A stretch of 64,000 nt of DNA from UBA1952 sp965246905 (lineage in GTDB: Bacteria; Bacteroidota; Bacteroidia; Chitinophagales; Chitinophagaceae). The translations under genes and the position numbers were made by a program. The DNA is taken from assembly GCA_965246905.1 (NCBI GenBank), contig CBDFFZ010000009.1, positions 62,001-126,000 of the forward strand, in the 5' to 3' direction. Positions within the stretch are counted from its first letter, which is position 1; each line of letters begins with the position of its first letter. Shown here one piece after another: positions 44,186 through 52,513 of this stretch. The notes below the pieces were generated by a model that did not search any database, was not told the origin of the DNA, and worked only from the letters and a program-made list of their open reading frames with translations.

Positions 44186-44634
44186 AACTCCTTCAATTTA
44201 ATAGCGAATCCTTCTTCTGTATCTAAGATAAAATTTCTCAGCTTGCCGTTGTTGAGGCACTTCTGATTTATATGCTTCATTGCATAATGAACGAGTACGC
44301 CAATGTCATTATATGAGGCTTTAAATGTCGGGTTCCAACACCCAGTAGGATTATATAGGTCTTCCATATCGCTCTTTAGAATGTTACTGACTTGATTGAT
44401 TACCCAGTTGTAGCTTCCCGGTTCCACGCCACAGATCAACGACTGCGCTTTGTTAGTTATAGAAAGCGTGATCAAGTTGTTTAACTGTAGTTGGCTTACA
44501 GCGTACATTAAATCGTTATCCGTTGAGCAATCAAAAATAAAGTCGTACTGTTTTAAGACATTCCTAAATTCATTTTTGCTACTATCAATATCTAAAAGCG
44601 CCTTTGCGTACAAGTATAAAGAATACACTATCAA
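44182..44634 (-). pseudogene. cap2: C-terminal fragment of Cap2 E1 domain
   Basis: A 150-residue frame that continues the E1 adenylation domain: YDFIFDCSTDNDLMYAVSQL followed by LNNLITLSITNKAQSLICG is the second half of a ThiF/E1 fold, and the tail ends DTEEGFAIKLKEF. No proper start exists (TTG 44634). It is joined to the upstream fragment by an indel between 44607 and 44635. Confidence 0.75.
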
Positions 44635-45184
44635 TTGTTTTTATGTTTAGGAAAGGGGATATACTATATAGTATCCGACTAAGCTCATCTGTCTTATTAC
44701 CTATGCCAGTATCAAAATGATATTCGGAGCGGCATACATTGCCCGGCTCCTTTACATCAAAGTCGATAATGTCAATGTCGGTGCACCCCCCCCTTGTTAA
44801 TATATTGGCAACCATGCTACCGATTGCACCTATTCCTATTATCAGGACATTCCCACGGATTATACTGTCAGCCATTCGTCCCCTTCCAAAAAAGTAGTCA
44901 TACGAGCAATTTTTGGTAATTCCCCACACTGGGTTTTGGTTAAGAAAATATCCCTGCCATTTTTGATCGATTTTTTCTGTGCCAATTGGGAAGCTGCCAA
45001 TTTTTAGCATACTACATTGCCAGTGCAATTCTCCATTGGGAATTTTGTATCCTATTTGCAAAGGCACAGCACCGCCTTCGAATCTTTTTGAGATTCGCCT
45101 TTTCAAAGCCGGATAGGAACTTGATACATTCTTTGCCAAAACTTTCTTCCAGGTCTTCCCAGTTAGCAAAAATGAACTTGCCAT
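44585..45184 (-). pseudogene. cap2: Central fragment of Cap2, E1 adenylation domain
   Basis: A 199-residue frame. From the GGAVPLQIGYKIPNGELHW segment onward it reads as a Cap2 linker and then the E1 nucleotide-binding core NVLIIGIGAIGSMVANILTR with DIDIIDFDVKEPGNVCRSEY. The apparent Met start at 45184 is an out-of-frame artefact: just before, the correct frame reads GTPPAQHGKFIFANWEDLEE. Frame breaks near 45075-45100 and again at 44607-44635 cut it off from its neighbours. Confidence 0.75.
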
Positions 45185-45846
45185 GTTGTGCTGGCGGAGT
45201 GCCTAAAAATACAAATAGTCCATTGTTTCGTGGAGCTATCAGATAAAGATGTTATGCCTGTTCCCCATTTACAAGATGTAAGTAGCTTATTGTTCTTATT
45301 CAGGAATGTTTGAACAACGTTATTATGTATTGGCTTATCAAAATTTCTCGCCTTGCTTAAAGCATTATAAGTAAAGAAACCATGTTCCTGTGGGGCAAAT
45401 TGATAATCTACATCCGTAAAGAAGTACGCATAATGTTGCCCGTCCAGCTCTTGTGATGGAGCTATGATGTGCTCATAATTAGCATCTTGCTTTTTCTTGA
45501 TGTAATAATCTGAAATCCATCTCTTTAGAGAATTAAAATCAATTAAGAGCTTATCACATAAATCAACACAGTGAGAAGTATGAATACAAATGGAACCATC
45601 TCCCATGACATGGCCATAGGGCAAGAGGTTCTTATTAGAAAATCTTATCGCTTCAGTATCAAAGCGCTTGAAGGGGTATTCTGGTGAGATAGTTACATCA
45701 AACGCTAATGGCTTTTCCAGACCCGGTATGCTGACTAAAACTTTACCTTCAACTTCAAAGTGCTCCTTTGATACAAATGCTGATTCAATTGAGACGCCCT
45801 CGATACTCCTAATGTACCGCTCAATTTCGGCTAACCGATTATCCAT
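45163..45846 (-). pseudogene. cap2: N-terminal fragment of Cap2, E2 conjugating domain
   Basis: A 227-residue frame with an E2-like fold. YPFKRFDTEAIRF and the active-site Cys region DGSICIHTSHCVDLCDKLL are visible, then a linker to GFFTYNALSKARNF. The last ~25 residues are out of frame: after TSCKWGTGITSL the true continuation is LIAPRNNGLFVFLGTPPAQH in another frame, an indel between 45235 and 45258. In type II CBASS the E2-E1 protein links the CD-NTase to cellular targets to prime it. Three breaks in this one gene suggest it no longer works, or assembly errors. Confidence 0.78.
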
Positions 45847-45849
45847 GTC

Positions 45850-46821
45850 TCACCCGAAGCGTTCATTTTTAGGTGGTACAGAATAAAATCCGCTGCCCTT
45901 ATTCTCATACTTCTTTTCCTCTTCCTTGAATTTGGCGTTTTCTGGATAGTATGTTTTAATATTTTCATCATTGTCCTCAATACGATCAAGCATGTTCTTC
46001 ATATCGTCTGATAAGTTTTGCTTTTCCTGCGTGGTCAATGTGTCCGCTAAATCGTTAGAACTATTACCTGGATCTACAAGTTTAAAGCCCTCTTTAGTCA
46101 CTTCAACTTTAATAAACTCCATAACGGTTTTTAGCTTGTCCCAAAGGTTGCCAGTGATCGTTTTATTGTCGAACGCCTTTAACGTAACAAGCTCTAAGAA
46201 AAAGGACTTGGTCGGATAATTATACTTTGTTCCTTTCCAAACCTTCAGTAACCGAATAATCTTACGAATAGAGTTCTTCTCAGCAGTAGCCCGGTCTTTG
46301 ATATTGTTGATTTGAGCTTTTACATTGGTTTTAATCCGTTCACTCCCGGCATCAATGTTACCGTACTTGTAGTACACATATAGGTTCAGGTCTTCGTTTT
46401 CCAGATATTTGTCCTGATTAAGTTCTCTACCAGGCACTACATCTATCTTAATAACATCGCCGTCTGTGTCTGCGTAAAATTCCAGACCAATGGATACTTT
46501 CTGCTTTTTCACCTCAGCCACATCCTTATATTTTTCATACAGGAAATCAAATACGTCTTCGTACATTTCTTTCAATGTTCCATTTGATCCAAAAGCGTTC
46601 TTCTTGAAAGGTGCTACTTGGTCAAAATCGAACCGCGTATTAATAGCCGTATTTTTTGTATAAGAACCGGAATTGAACGGCGAATAGAGCTTGCCTCCAT
46701 AATGGTCAGCTAAGGCTTCTTTTACTTCTTTATTCTTGTCTTTGAACTTATTTAAAAGTGTTTCTTCTTTTGTAATCTGATGAGTTGTGATTACAGATTC
46801 CAAATGTAGATTTTTATCCAT
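45850..46821 (-). CDS. cdnD-like: CD-NTase, cyclic oligonucleotide synthase of CBASS
   Basis: A 323-residue cGAS/DncV-like nucleotidyltransferase. The Gly-Ser motif and catalytic Asp pair lie in SPFNSGSYTKNTAINTRFDF followed by DQVAPF; the third Asp is in DGDVIKIDVVPGREL. A helical lobe (IRKIIRLLKVWKGTKYNYPT) and LVDPGNSSNDLADTLTTQEK complete the fold. On phage infection it should make a cyclic di- or trinucleotide that switches on the effector. Unlike its neighbours downstream it is intact. The symbol is approximate: the clade is not settled here. Three bases separate its stop from the E2 start. Confidence 0.88.
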   Translation of the reverse strand: MDKNLHLESVITTHQITKEETLLNKFKDKNKEVKEALADHYGGKLYSPFNSGSYTKNTAINTRFDFDQVAPFKKNAFGSNGTLKEMYEDVFDFLYEKYKDVAEVKKQKVSIGLEFYADTDGDVIKIDVVPGRELNQDKYLENEDLNLYVYYKYGNIDAGSERIKTNVKAQINNIKDRATAEKNSIRKIIRLLKVWKGTKYNYPTKSFFLELVTLKAFDNKTITGNLWDKLKTVMEFIKVEVTKEGFKLVDPGNSSNDLADTLTTQEKQNLSDDMKNMLDRIEDNDENIKTYYPENAKFKEEEKKYENKGSGFYSVPPKNERFG

Positions 46822-46871
46822 ATTTTTTGTTTTATTGGTGTGTCATTACGATTGAATTATCCAGATTGTCT

Positions 46872-47039
46872 TTAGCTGCGCTTGGGCTTCGGTGGGATGT
46901 GTGGCTTTAAATCAGGATGCTTTGGCGCATTGGGTAGATCAACACGTCTTCTTCTGTCCTCAGTTCCACCATCTTTTTTAGGCTTGGGCCCAGGTTTGAT
47001 ACTGTGGCTATTAATTGTTGGTATTGTATAAGGCTCCAT
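46872..47039 (-). CDS. Small Pro-rich protein at the head of the CBASS operon
   Basis: A 55-residue frame from ATG 47039: MEPYTIPTINSHSIKPGPKP, then KKDGGTEDRRRRVDLPNAP, then a Lys/Pro/His-rich end PHIPPKPKRS and TAA. It lies 50 bases upstream of the CD-NTase on the same strand and in similarly AT-rich DNA. It is probably unstructured. It could be a CD-NTase partner or substrate, but nothing in the sequence proves function. Confidence 0.5.
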   Translation of the reverse strand: MEPYTIPTINSHSIKPGPKPKKDGGTEDRRRRVDLPNAPKHPDLKPHIPPKPKRS

Positions 47040-47182
47040 ATTTATCTGTTTTGGATTTTTTAATAACCGAGTTTAATTATTTCATAAGCCCTTTAGAGTT
47101 TAATGATGGAATTTGTGCATGCAAGATATTTTTCACAAGATTAGCAATTTTCAAAATTAAGTAACAAATGTAACTAAAGGTT

Positions 47183-47218
47183 CAAAAGTCTTATCCACAT
47201 ATGTGAATAAGACTTTTG
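47183..47218. promoter_or_regulatory. 36 bp near-perfect palindrome between divergent genes
   Basis: The left arm CAAAAGTCTTATCCACAT and the right arm ATGTGAATAAGACTTTTG mirror each other at 17 of 18 positions with no loop. It lies in the 280-base gap between the leftward CBASS operon (first ATG 47039) and the rightward gene at 47320. Size and position fit a dimeric or tetrameric operator; a two-way terminator is also possible. Confidence 0.6.
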
Positions 47219-47319
47219 CCCCATGTTGAGCCAATAAATGCAGTTGGCTTTCAAGAATATTGCACAGTTATAAATGGACAGAGTAAATTTTGGCGATCAG
47301 AAGTTACTTTTGTAACGAC

Positions 47320-48312
47320 ATGTTCGATCTTCAATGCTTATTTAGCTCTACGCTCGAAAGGAAGGCCTATTTTAAGGGGCAAATTGACTTGGTCAATGGT
47401 ATTCTGAGTCATCCAAGTTCCCCTTATTTCGAAAGCAACAAGGAAAGCGCTGATTACAGCAGAGCCCAGAGTCGGATGAAAGCTTATATCTCCCAAATTT
47501 TTTCTCAAACTGCAAAACGTTCGATAGGCCCCGATCTTGAACTGGCTTTAAGGTTAGTTTTCACAGAACGTTTAGGTCAGGATGCTGCTCATGGTGCAGT
47601 TGATGAAATTTTGCATGAACTAAAAATCCGTAATCAGCAGTTACAAATTGTCCAAGACATCGAAATTGTTCAGTCGTTCGTCAACGATTTCAAAAAGGCG
47701 AATTATGTCGTGTCGATTAACGCTAAGCCACTTATAACAGAGATTCCATCCGGCTTCGGCGCTTTATCTCTTCGGGTGAACTTAATCAACGAACTGCGTG
47801 GGTTTCTTCTCGATAATTCGAGAAGTTTCAAACAGTATAGACTGAATTACCCTTTGGAATCTACAATCCGCATGTTTTGGACCGAATTGATTAAGATCGT
47901 CACGGGGATACTTAGGGAACCTGGCATGCAGTTGGATTGGACCTCAATATCTCATGAGGTTGGTAATAATCTGATCGCTAATTATTCTATTCCTGAAAAG
48001 CTTGCTCATGGCGGAGATAGCATTCGTTCCGAGGCTTTTAAGCTACTTAGATTTCTAAATGAAAATAGATTCATTATTACATTCTTGAACGAGTCTCCTA
48101 TTTATACACTTCCGATCGTCGCCTTCAATCCAGCGAGTAGAGACAATTTAGAAATCTACAGTCTTCATGAACACAAGTATGAGAGCGAAATGATTTACCG
48201 GTTCAGTAAAGAAGAAAAGCTCCTTTGGCGAATGTTTGTATGGGACAACATTAAAACGAAGAACAGAGCGGGTGCTATGAGTTTTATGGACAGTATTGCT
48301 GATTTCAATTAA
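47320..48312 (+). CDS. Unknown soluble protein divergent from CBASS
   Basis: A 330-residue protein from ATG 47320 (MFDLQCLFSSTLERKAYFKG); the frame opens at TTG 47290. A TACTTTTG word, matching the Bacteroidota -7 box, lies 8-15 bases before the ATG. The protein is helical, with no membrane segments or motif I recognise (KRSIGPDLELALRLVFTERL, YPLESTIRMFWTELIKIV). AT-rich like the CBASS genes and sharing their control region, it may be regulator or extra cargo of the defence locus (inference). Confidence 0.55.
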   Translation: MFDLQCLFSSTLERKAYFKGQIDLVNGILSHPSSPYFESNKESADYSRAQSRMKAYISQIFSQTAKRSIGPDLELALRLVFTERLGQDAAHGAVDEILHELKIRNQQLQIVQDIEIVQSFVNDFKKANYVVSINAKPLITEIPSGFGALSLRVNLINELRGFLLDNSRSFKQYRLNYPLESTIRMFWTELIKIVTGILREPGMQLDWTSISHEVGNNLIANYSIPEKLAHGGDSIRSEAFKLLRFLNENRFIITFLNESPIYTLPIVAFNPASRDNLEIYSLHEHKYESEMIYRFSKEEKLLWRMFVWDNIKTKNRAGAMSFMDSIADFN

Positions 48313-48362
48313 ATTACATGATAGATATTTAGAATATCAACCAATTATTATCACTTCAAGAT

Positions 48363-48390
48363 GGTGTCAACTTGCATCAAAATTGGCACC
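48363..48390. repeat. 28 bp inverted repeat, second of a pair
   Basis: Arms GGTGTCAA and TTGGCACC with a 12-base spacer, just past the end of the serine recombinase gene. Compare 15931-15958: same geometry and 23 of 28 bases alike. Confidence 0.6.
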
Positions 48391-48395
48391 TCCAC

Positions 48396-49235
48396 TTATG
48401 CAGCTTTCGGATTAAGGGTCAGAAATGGCCTCATCGACACAAGCGGTGGGTGGGTACCGATCACAACTTTGCCGTCCAGAAGCCTCGAGACAAGCACACC
48501 GCAGTAAAACGGATTTGCCAACAATCTTCTTAGCCTTGCCTTTCCGCACTTGATTCCGAAAGCACTCAGGTAAGCACAGACCTCTTTCTCAGGAATGCCC
48601 ATCTTGCGCAGCTTGAAAGCATCCTTGATCTTGCGTCCCTCTTTGTTGATCCTGATGCTTCTCACGCCGTTGATGATCACCGAGTCGTAGCCTACCGGTA
48701 ACCTGAGGCACCAGATACCTCGTTCCAGCTTTGCCTTTAATCCAGCAATGATCCGCTGGCGTCTTAGTTGATTATCGAACTCAGAAAACAGGAACATGAT
48801 GTTCTGAAGGAAAACGCCGCTCGGGTTGGACGTATCTGTCCGTTGAGTGACTGCAAGAACGGTCACGCCGAACTTTTCTCTGAGGTCCATGGTAAGTTTA
48901 ATAGCACTGCCGCCCGTTCTTGAGAACCTGTCGAGCGTGTAGACCAGGATGTGCGAGACCTTGCCTTTGTTGGCTTCAATGAACTCGAGCATCCTGACAA
49001 ACTCCTTCCGCCCATCAGTGTTTGCACTCTCATAAGTCCCCCCGAACTCACCGACGATCTGGAAGTCGTATTTCTGTGCGTACTCAACGACTGCCTGCTT
49101 CTGGAACTGCAAGGACAAGTTGGTCATCGCCTGTTCTTTGCTGGATACCCTGGTGTAGATGACTGCTGAGTTGTTAGCATGATCAGTGGTTTGCTTTGTT
49201 TTCACCCAGGCTGAGAATAGTTTTTGCTCGTTCAT
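48396..49235 (-). CDS. Serine recombinase, C-terminally shortened
   Basis: A 279-residue protein from ATG 49235 (MNEQKLFSAWVKTKQ); a TTG at 49262 is less likely. The resolvase domain has the catalytic Ser in AVIYTRVSSKEQ and the DNA-contacting YTLDRFSRTGGSAIKL, FLFSEFDNQLRRQRI. A recombinase domain follows (RRLLANPFYCGVLVS, GKVVIGTHPPLVSM). It ends at FLTLNPKAA. Large serine recombinases normally run about 200 residues further, with a zinc ribbon and coiled coil, so this copy probably lacks function or has reduced directionality. Its end lies next to a 28 bp inverted repeat. Confidence 0.85.
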   Translation of the reverse strand: MNEQKLFSAWVKTKQTTDHANNSAVIYTRVSSKEQAMTNLSLQFQKQAVVEYAQKYDFQIVGEFGGTYESANTDGRKEFVRMLEFIEANKGKVSHILVYTLDRFSRTGGSAIKLTMDLREKFGVTVLAVTQRTDTSNPSGVFLQNIMFLFSEFDNQLRRQRIIAGLKAKLERGIWCLRLPVGYDSVIINGVRSIRINKEGRKIKDAFKLRKMGIPEKEVCAYLSAFGIKCGKARLRRLLANPFYCGVLVSRLLDGKVVIGTHPPLVSMRPFLTLNPKAA

Positions 49236-49299
49236 TTTGAGAATGGTCTTTACCCTACTCAAAACGAAATGAGCTCAACGGACTAAACAAAAAACCAAC

Positions 49300-49454
49300 G
49301 TCTCTGTAGCTCAGTTGGCAGTGCAGCTGACGAATAATCTCAAAACATTTATTGCAACTTTCATTGCGGCCACAAAACAGTAAAGGCTTCTGAATTACCA
49401 GAAGCCTTTCAATAAAGTGTCCCCGCATGGGCTCGAACCATGGACCCGCTGATT
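49300..49454. repeat. Left copy of tRNA-Lys-derived direct repeat
   Basis: On the plus strand it begins with a tRNA 5' half (TCTCTGTAGCTCAGTTGGCA), then a spacer with AAAACATTTATTGCAACTTT and GCGGCCACAAAAC, a hairpin AAAGGCTTCTG / CAGAAGCCTTT (49382-49409), and the 3' half of tRNA-Lys in reverse (GTGTCCCCGCATGGGCTCGA... to CCCGCTGATT). The same order occurs at 52252-52407. After 49454 the copy departs from the tRNA sequence. Likely an attachment site. Confidence 0.75.
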
Positions 49455-49540
49455 GCGGTCCTTTGGTAAGAAAAGATGTAGAAAAGATTGCTTTGGAGAT
49501 CAGCATTAAATTGAACCAGAATTGATATCAGGAAATTACC

Positions 49541-49813
49541 CTACTTACAGTTGGTTGTAAAAACGACGGTAGAATCCTGGCTGTAATCTACATAATGGCC
49601 ATGGCTGCTCTCATAGACTAACTTTTGCCTGTACGTCATATCGCAGACCTGGCTGGCCGATGAATCAGGGCTGTAGGCTATTTGCGTAGCATAATTATGA
49701 ACGGTTCTGACTTCCGTGCATTGCCAGCAACGCGGATCATCCGAGAAAGCGTGTTTAATGCAGCCGGAAAGAACGGTCAATAATATAAGCGAAGCCATTG
49801 TAAGCTTTTTCAT
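49541..49813 (-). CDS. Small lipoprotein, 90 residues
   Basis: The N-terminus MKKLTMASLILLTVLSGC is a lipoprotein signal with lipobox LSGC, so the mature protein is lipid-anchored from that Cys. The rest has a CWQC pair, a later CDMTYRQKLVYES and a C-terminal Cys, suggesting one or two disulfides. Function unknown. It is one of two genes between the tRNA-Lys repeats. Confidence 0.75.
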   Translation of the reverse strand: MKKLTMASLILLTVLSGCIKHAFSDDPRCWQCTEVRTVHNYATQIAYSPDSSASQVCDMTYRQKLVYESSHGHYVDYSQDSTVVFTTNCK

Positions 49814-50100
49814 GGAATTTGTTGTGTCTCTGTATTGACGGCATTACCTCCGACTTCATTGGAAGAATATTTATCTGATTACAATTCCCCCGCATTATAG
49901 TGATCCGATTACTTAAATGACCATAATTGAAATGTCCATATCGACAGATATAATTTCAGCAGGCATAATATCAGTTGATATGACCCAAAGTCATAACAAT
50001 TTTCTTTTGAGTAGAATCTTTTCTACTATCGTTTACGTTAATAATACTTGGCTTGACATGCTAATCAATTTTAACAGATTCACATCAAAACGTAGTACAT
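49814..50100. other. Divergent promoter region, no gene seen
   Basis: Separates the lipoprotein from the T9SS protein. Two ATATCGACAGATATAA-like AT-rich words occur, but no clear promoter pair. Confidence 0.3.
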
Positions 50101-52185
50101 ATGAATGGCTCTACCTGCTTCAAATCAGCATTACTATTTATCGCCAGTAACGTAATTGCAGGAATCACTTCTGCCCAACTTCCATTTGCAGAAGGATTTC
50201 GTAACACTACTGCTCCAAGCGTAGTATTTGGCGGCAGCCCCGGTGCCGCTCTAACGGCTGGTAAAACCGTTTCCTACCCGGGTGGTACCGTAACGGACGG
50301 ATCCACAGACGGCTACCTCAGGCTAACAGCGGCAAATGGCAATGAGCGCGGCTACGCATATTATAACAACAGCTTTCCTGCTAATTATGGGCTGAAAATC
50401 TCCTTTGAGTACTTTACTTACGGCGGAAACGGTGCGGACGGAATTTGCTTTTTTCTTTTCGACGCTGCAACCCCAACTTTTTCCATTGGGGGCTTTGGGG
50501 GCTCATTAGGCTACGCTATGCGCAATACCGAGACCGGTTTAAGTGGTGCTTATCTTGGAATTGGCATGGATGAATATGGAAACTTTTGTAATAGTACGGA
50601 AGGTCGAAACACCCCGGTTGGTACCACGGCTATAGTACCCAGTACGCTGACGATGCGCGGCAAAGGCGATGGCACCGCCAATATTCTTTATAACAATATC
50701 ACAACCGGCGTAGCAAATTATAATTATATCACCAGTGTTCAGACGACGGCATTGAGCCCTTCCTTCTCTATCAGCGGCGGCACAATACGCCATCCGCTTT
50801 CTACAGACGCAGACTACCGGAAAGTTGAGATTGATCTGGCACCTCGTACGATAACGGTAAATGGCATCACTGGCACAGCCTACACAATCAGTTTACGGAT
50901 TCTTACCGGCAGCGCTGGCGGCACTGTTGTCCGTAATGTAATTTCTAATGTAAACTATGACCAGCTTGCACCTTCGAACTTAAAGTTCGGCTTTGCCGCC
51001 TCTACAGGAGGGAGCAACAATTACCATGAGGTACGGAATATAAACATTGCCAGCTATAATATTGCGCCCAATAGCCCAGCCGCTGCCAACAGGGCGCAAA
51101 GTGTGTGCAGCAATAATGTCAGTAATTTCCTGCTGCGCGATGCAGTAACGCCCGCCAATACCCCACTCGGGCTGGATAGCGCGTCTCTCCGGTTTATAAA
51201 CCCTTCTAATAACTTAGATACAGGCACCTCGTTCGTCATTCCGAATGTTGGTACGATCAGCGTCGATTCCAATGGGAAAGGCCGTGTTACGTTTGTAGCG
51301 AATGCTGCCTTTACCTCCGGCTCATCTGCTATTCGTTTTGTGATGAAAGACAACTATGGAAAAATATCAAATCCCGCGACGCTGACGCTTAATGCCGGCG
51401 CTGGCATTACTAATAATACCATCGCTAAAAATACAGGATCGAATGTGATCACAGGATCTACACCAGTCTATTCCTCAGCCTTTACCTATTTGTGGCAGCA
51501 AAGCACCACCAGCGCGACCGCCGGATTCTCAGACGCGCCCAATACTAATAATACGAAGGATTATAACGTTGCCACATCGACGGCTACCCGCTGGTTTCGT
51601 AGAACGGTAATTTCAGGAACATGCTCATCCATCTCTACTGCACAGGCGTATAATGCGCTCGGCACCCCGCTGCCGGTGTATCTTAAAGAATTTACGGTTA
51701 CATCAGGGCAGGTTTCCAACGATCTTTCATGGGTCATGAACCTTGAAACCGGCATAAGTGAATACAGGGTGGAAAGCAGTAAGGATGGTGCGACATTTCT
51801 GCCGATAGGTTCCGTAAAGGCAAAAGATCAACAGGAAAGCAGGTATGATTTCCGGGATGCAGACCGGGCTGTGCTTACCTATTACCGTCTCAACATTCAA
51901 GAGGTAAGCGGATCCTCATATTTCAGTAAGATCATATCAGCAAGATCTTCAGGTACTTTCGACGGAATTTCTGCTTATCCCAACCCGGTATCCAGCAGAA
52001 TACTGATCAGGCTTAATGCGGATAATGACCATACCGGGCTGATCTCCATTGCAAATGTAACTGGCAACGTGGTTTATAAGGTTGAACCGGACTTTCCATT
52101 TACCAGTGTTGATCTGGCATCATTACCAGGAGGCATTTATATTATCCGGTATCAGAATTCAGTGTGTAGAATAGTCAAGCTTTAA
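50101..52185 (+). CDS. L-type-lectin-like T9SS surface protein
   Basis: A 694-residue secreted protein with a signal peptide (FKSALLFIASNVIAGITSA, cut near SA-QL). Residues ~30-310 form a jelly-roll domain like L-type lectins: YYNNSFPANYGLKISFEYF, ADGICFFLFDAATPTFSIGG and LGIGMDEYGNFCN. A second region of Ig-like repeats follows, then VYLKEFTVTSGQ leading to a type A T9SS domain (AYPNPVSSRILI, LPGGIYIIRYQNS). It probably binds sugar on the cell surface (inference). It lies between the two tRNA-Lys repeats. Confidence 0.82.
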   Translation: MNGSTCFKSALLFIASNVIAGITSAQLPFAEGFRNTTAPSVVFGGSPGAALTAGKTVSYPGGTVTDGSTDGYLRLTAANGNERGYAYYNNSFPANYGLKISFEYFTYGGNGADGICFFLFDAATPTFSIGGFGGSLGYAMRNTETGLSGAYLGIGMDEYGNFCNSTEGRNTPVGTTAIVPSTLTMRGKGDGTANILYNNITTGVANYNYITSVQTTALSPSFSISGGTIRHPLSTDADYRKVEIDLAPRTITVNGITGTAYTISLRILTGSAGGTVVRNVISNVNYDQLAPSNLKFGFAASTGGSNNYHEVRNINIASYNIAPNSPAAANRAQSVCSNNVSNFLLRDAVTPANTPLGLDSASLRFINPSNNLDTGTSFVIPNVGTISVDSNGKGRVTFVANAAFTSGSSAIRFVMKDNYGKISNPATLTLNAGAGITNNTIAKNTGSNVITGSTPVYSSAFTYLWQQSTTSATAGFSDAPNTNNTKDYNVATSTATRWFRRTVISGTCSSISTAQAYNALGTPLPVYLKEFTVTSGQVSNDLSWVMNLETGISEYRVESSKDGATFLPIGSVKAKDQQESRYDFRDADRAVLTYYRLNIQEVSGSSYFSKIISARSSGTFDGISAYPNPVSSRILIRLNADNDHTGLISIANVTGNVVYKVEPDFPFTSVDLASLPGGIYIIRYQNSVCRIVKL

Positions 52186-52251
52186 GGATGGGTCAGGCTG
52201 TATGATCTGTTGATGGTACTTGAAATCAGCAACTATTAGAATCTACAAAAA

Positions 52252-52443
<192 letters not shown>

Positions 52444-52513
52444 AGCAATTTTTCTGTTGGGGTTGCAAATGTAAAGCTGTTACCGCAAAAAAGCAAAATT
52501 AAAAATCCAAAAA

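Noticed and set aside
49255..49506. 83-codon leftward frame as a gene
   Set aside because: It is formed by translating the tRNA-Lys-derived repeat.
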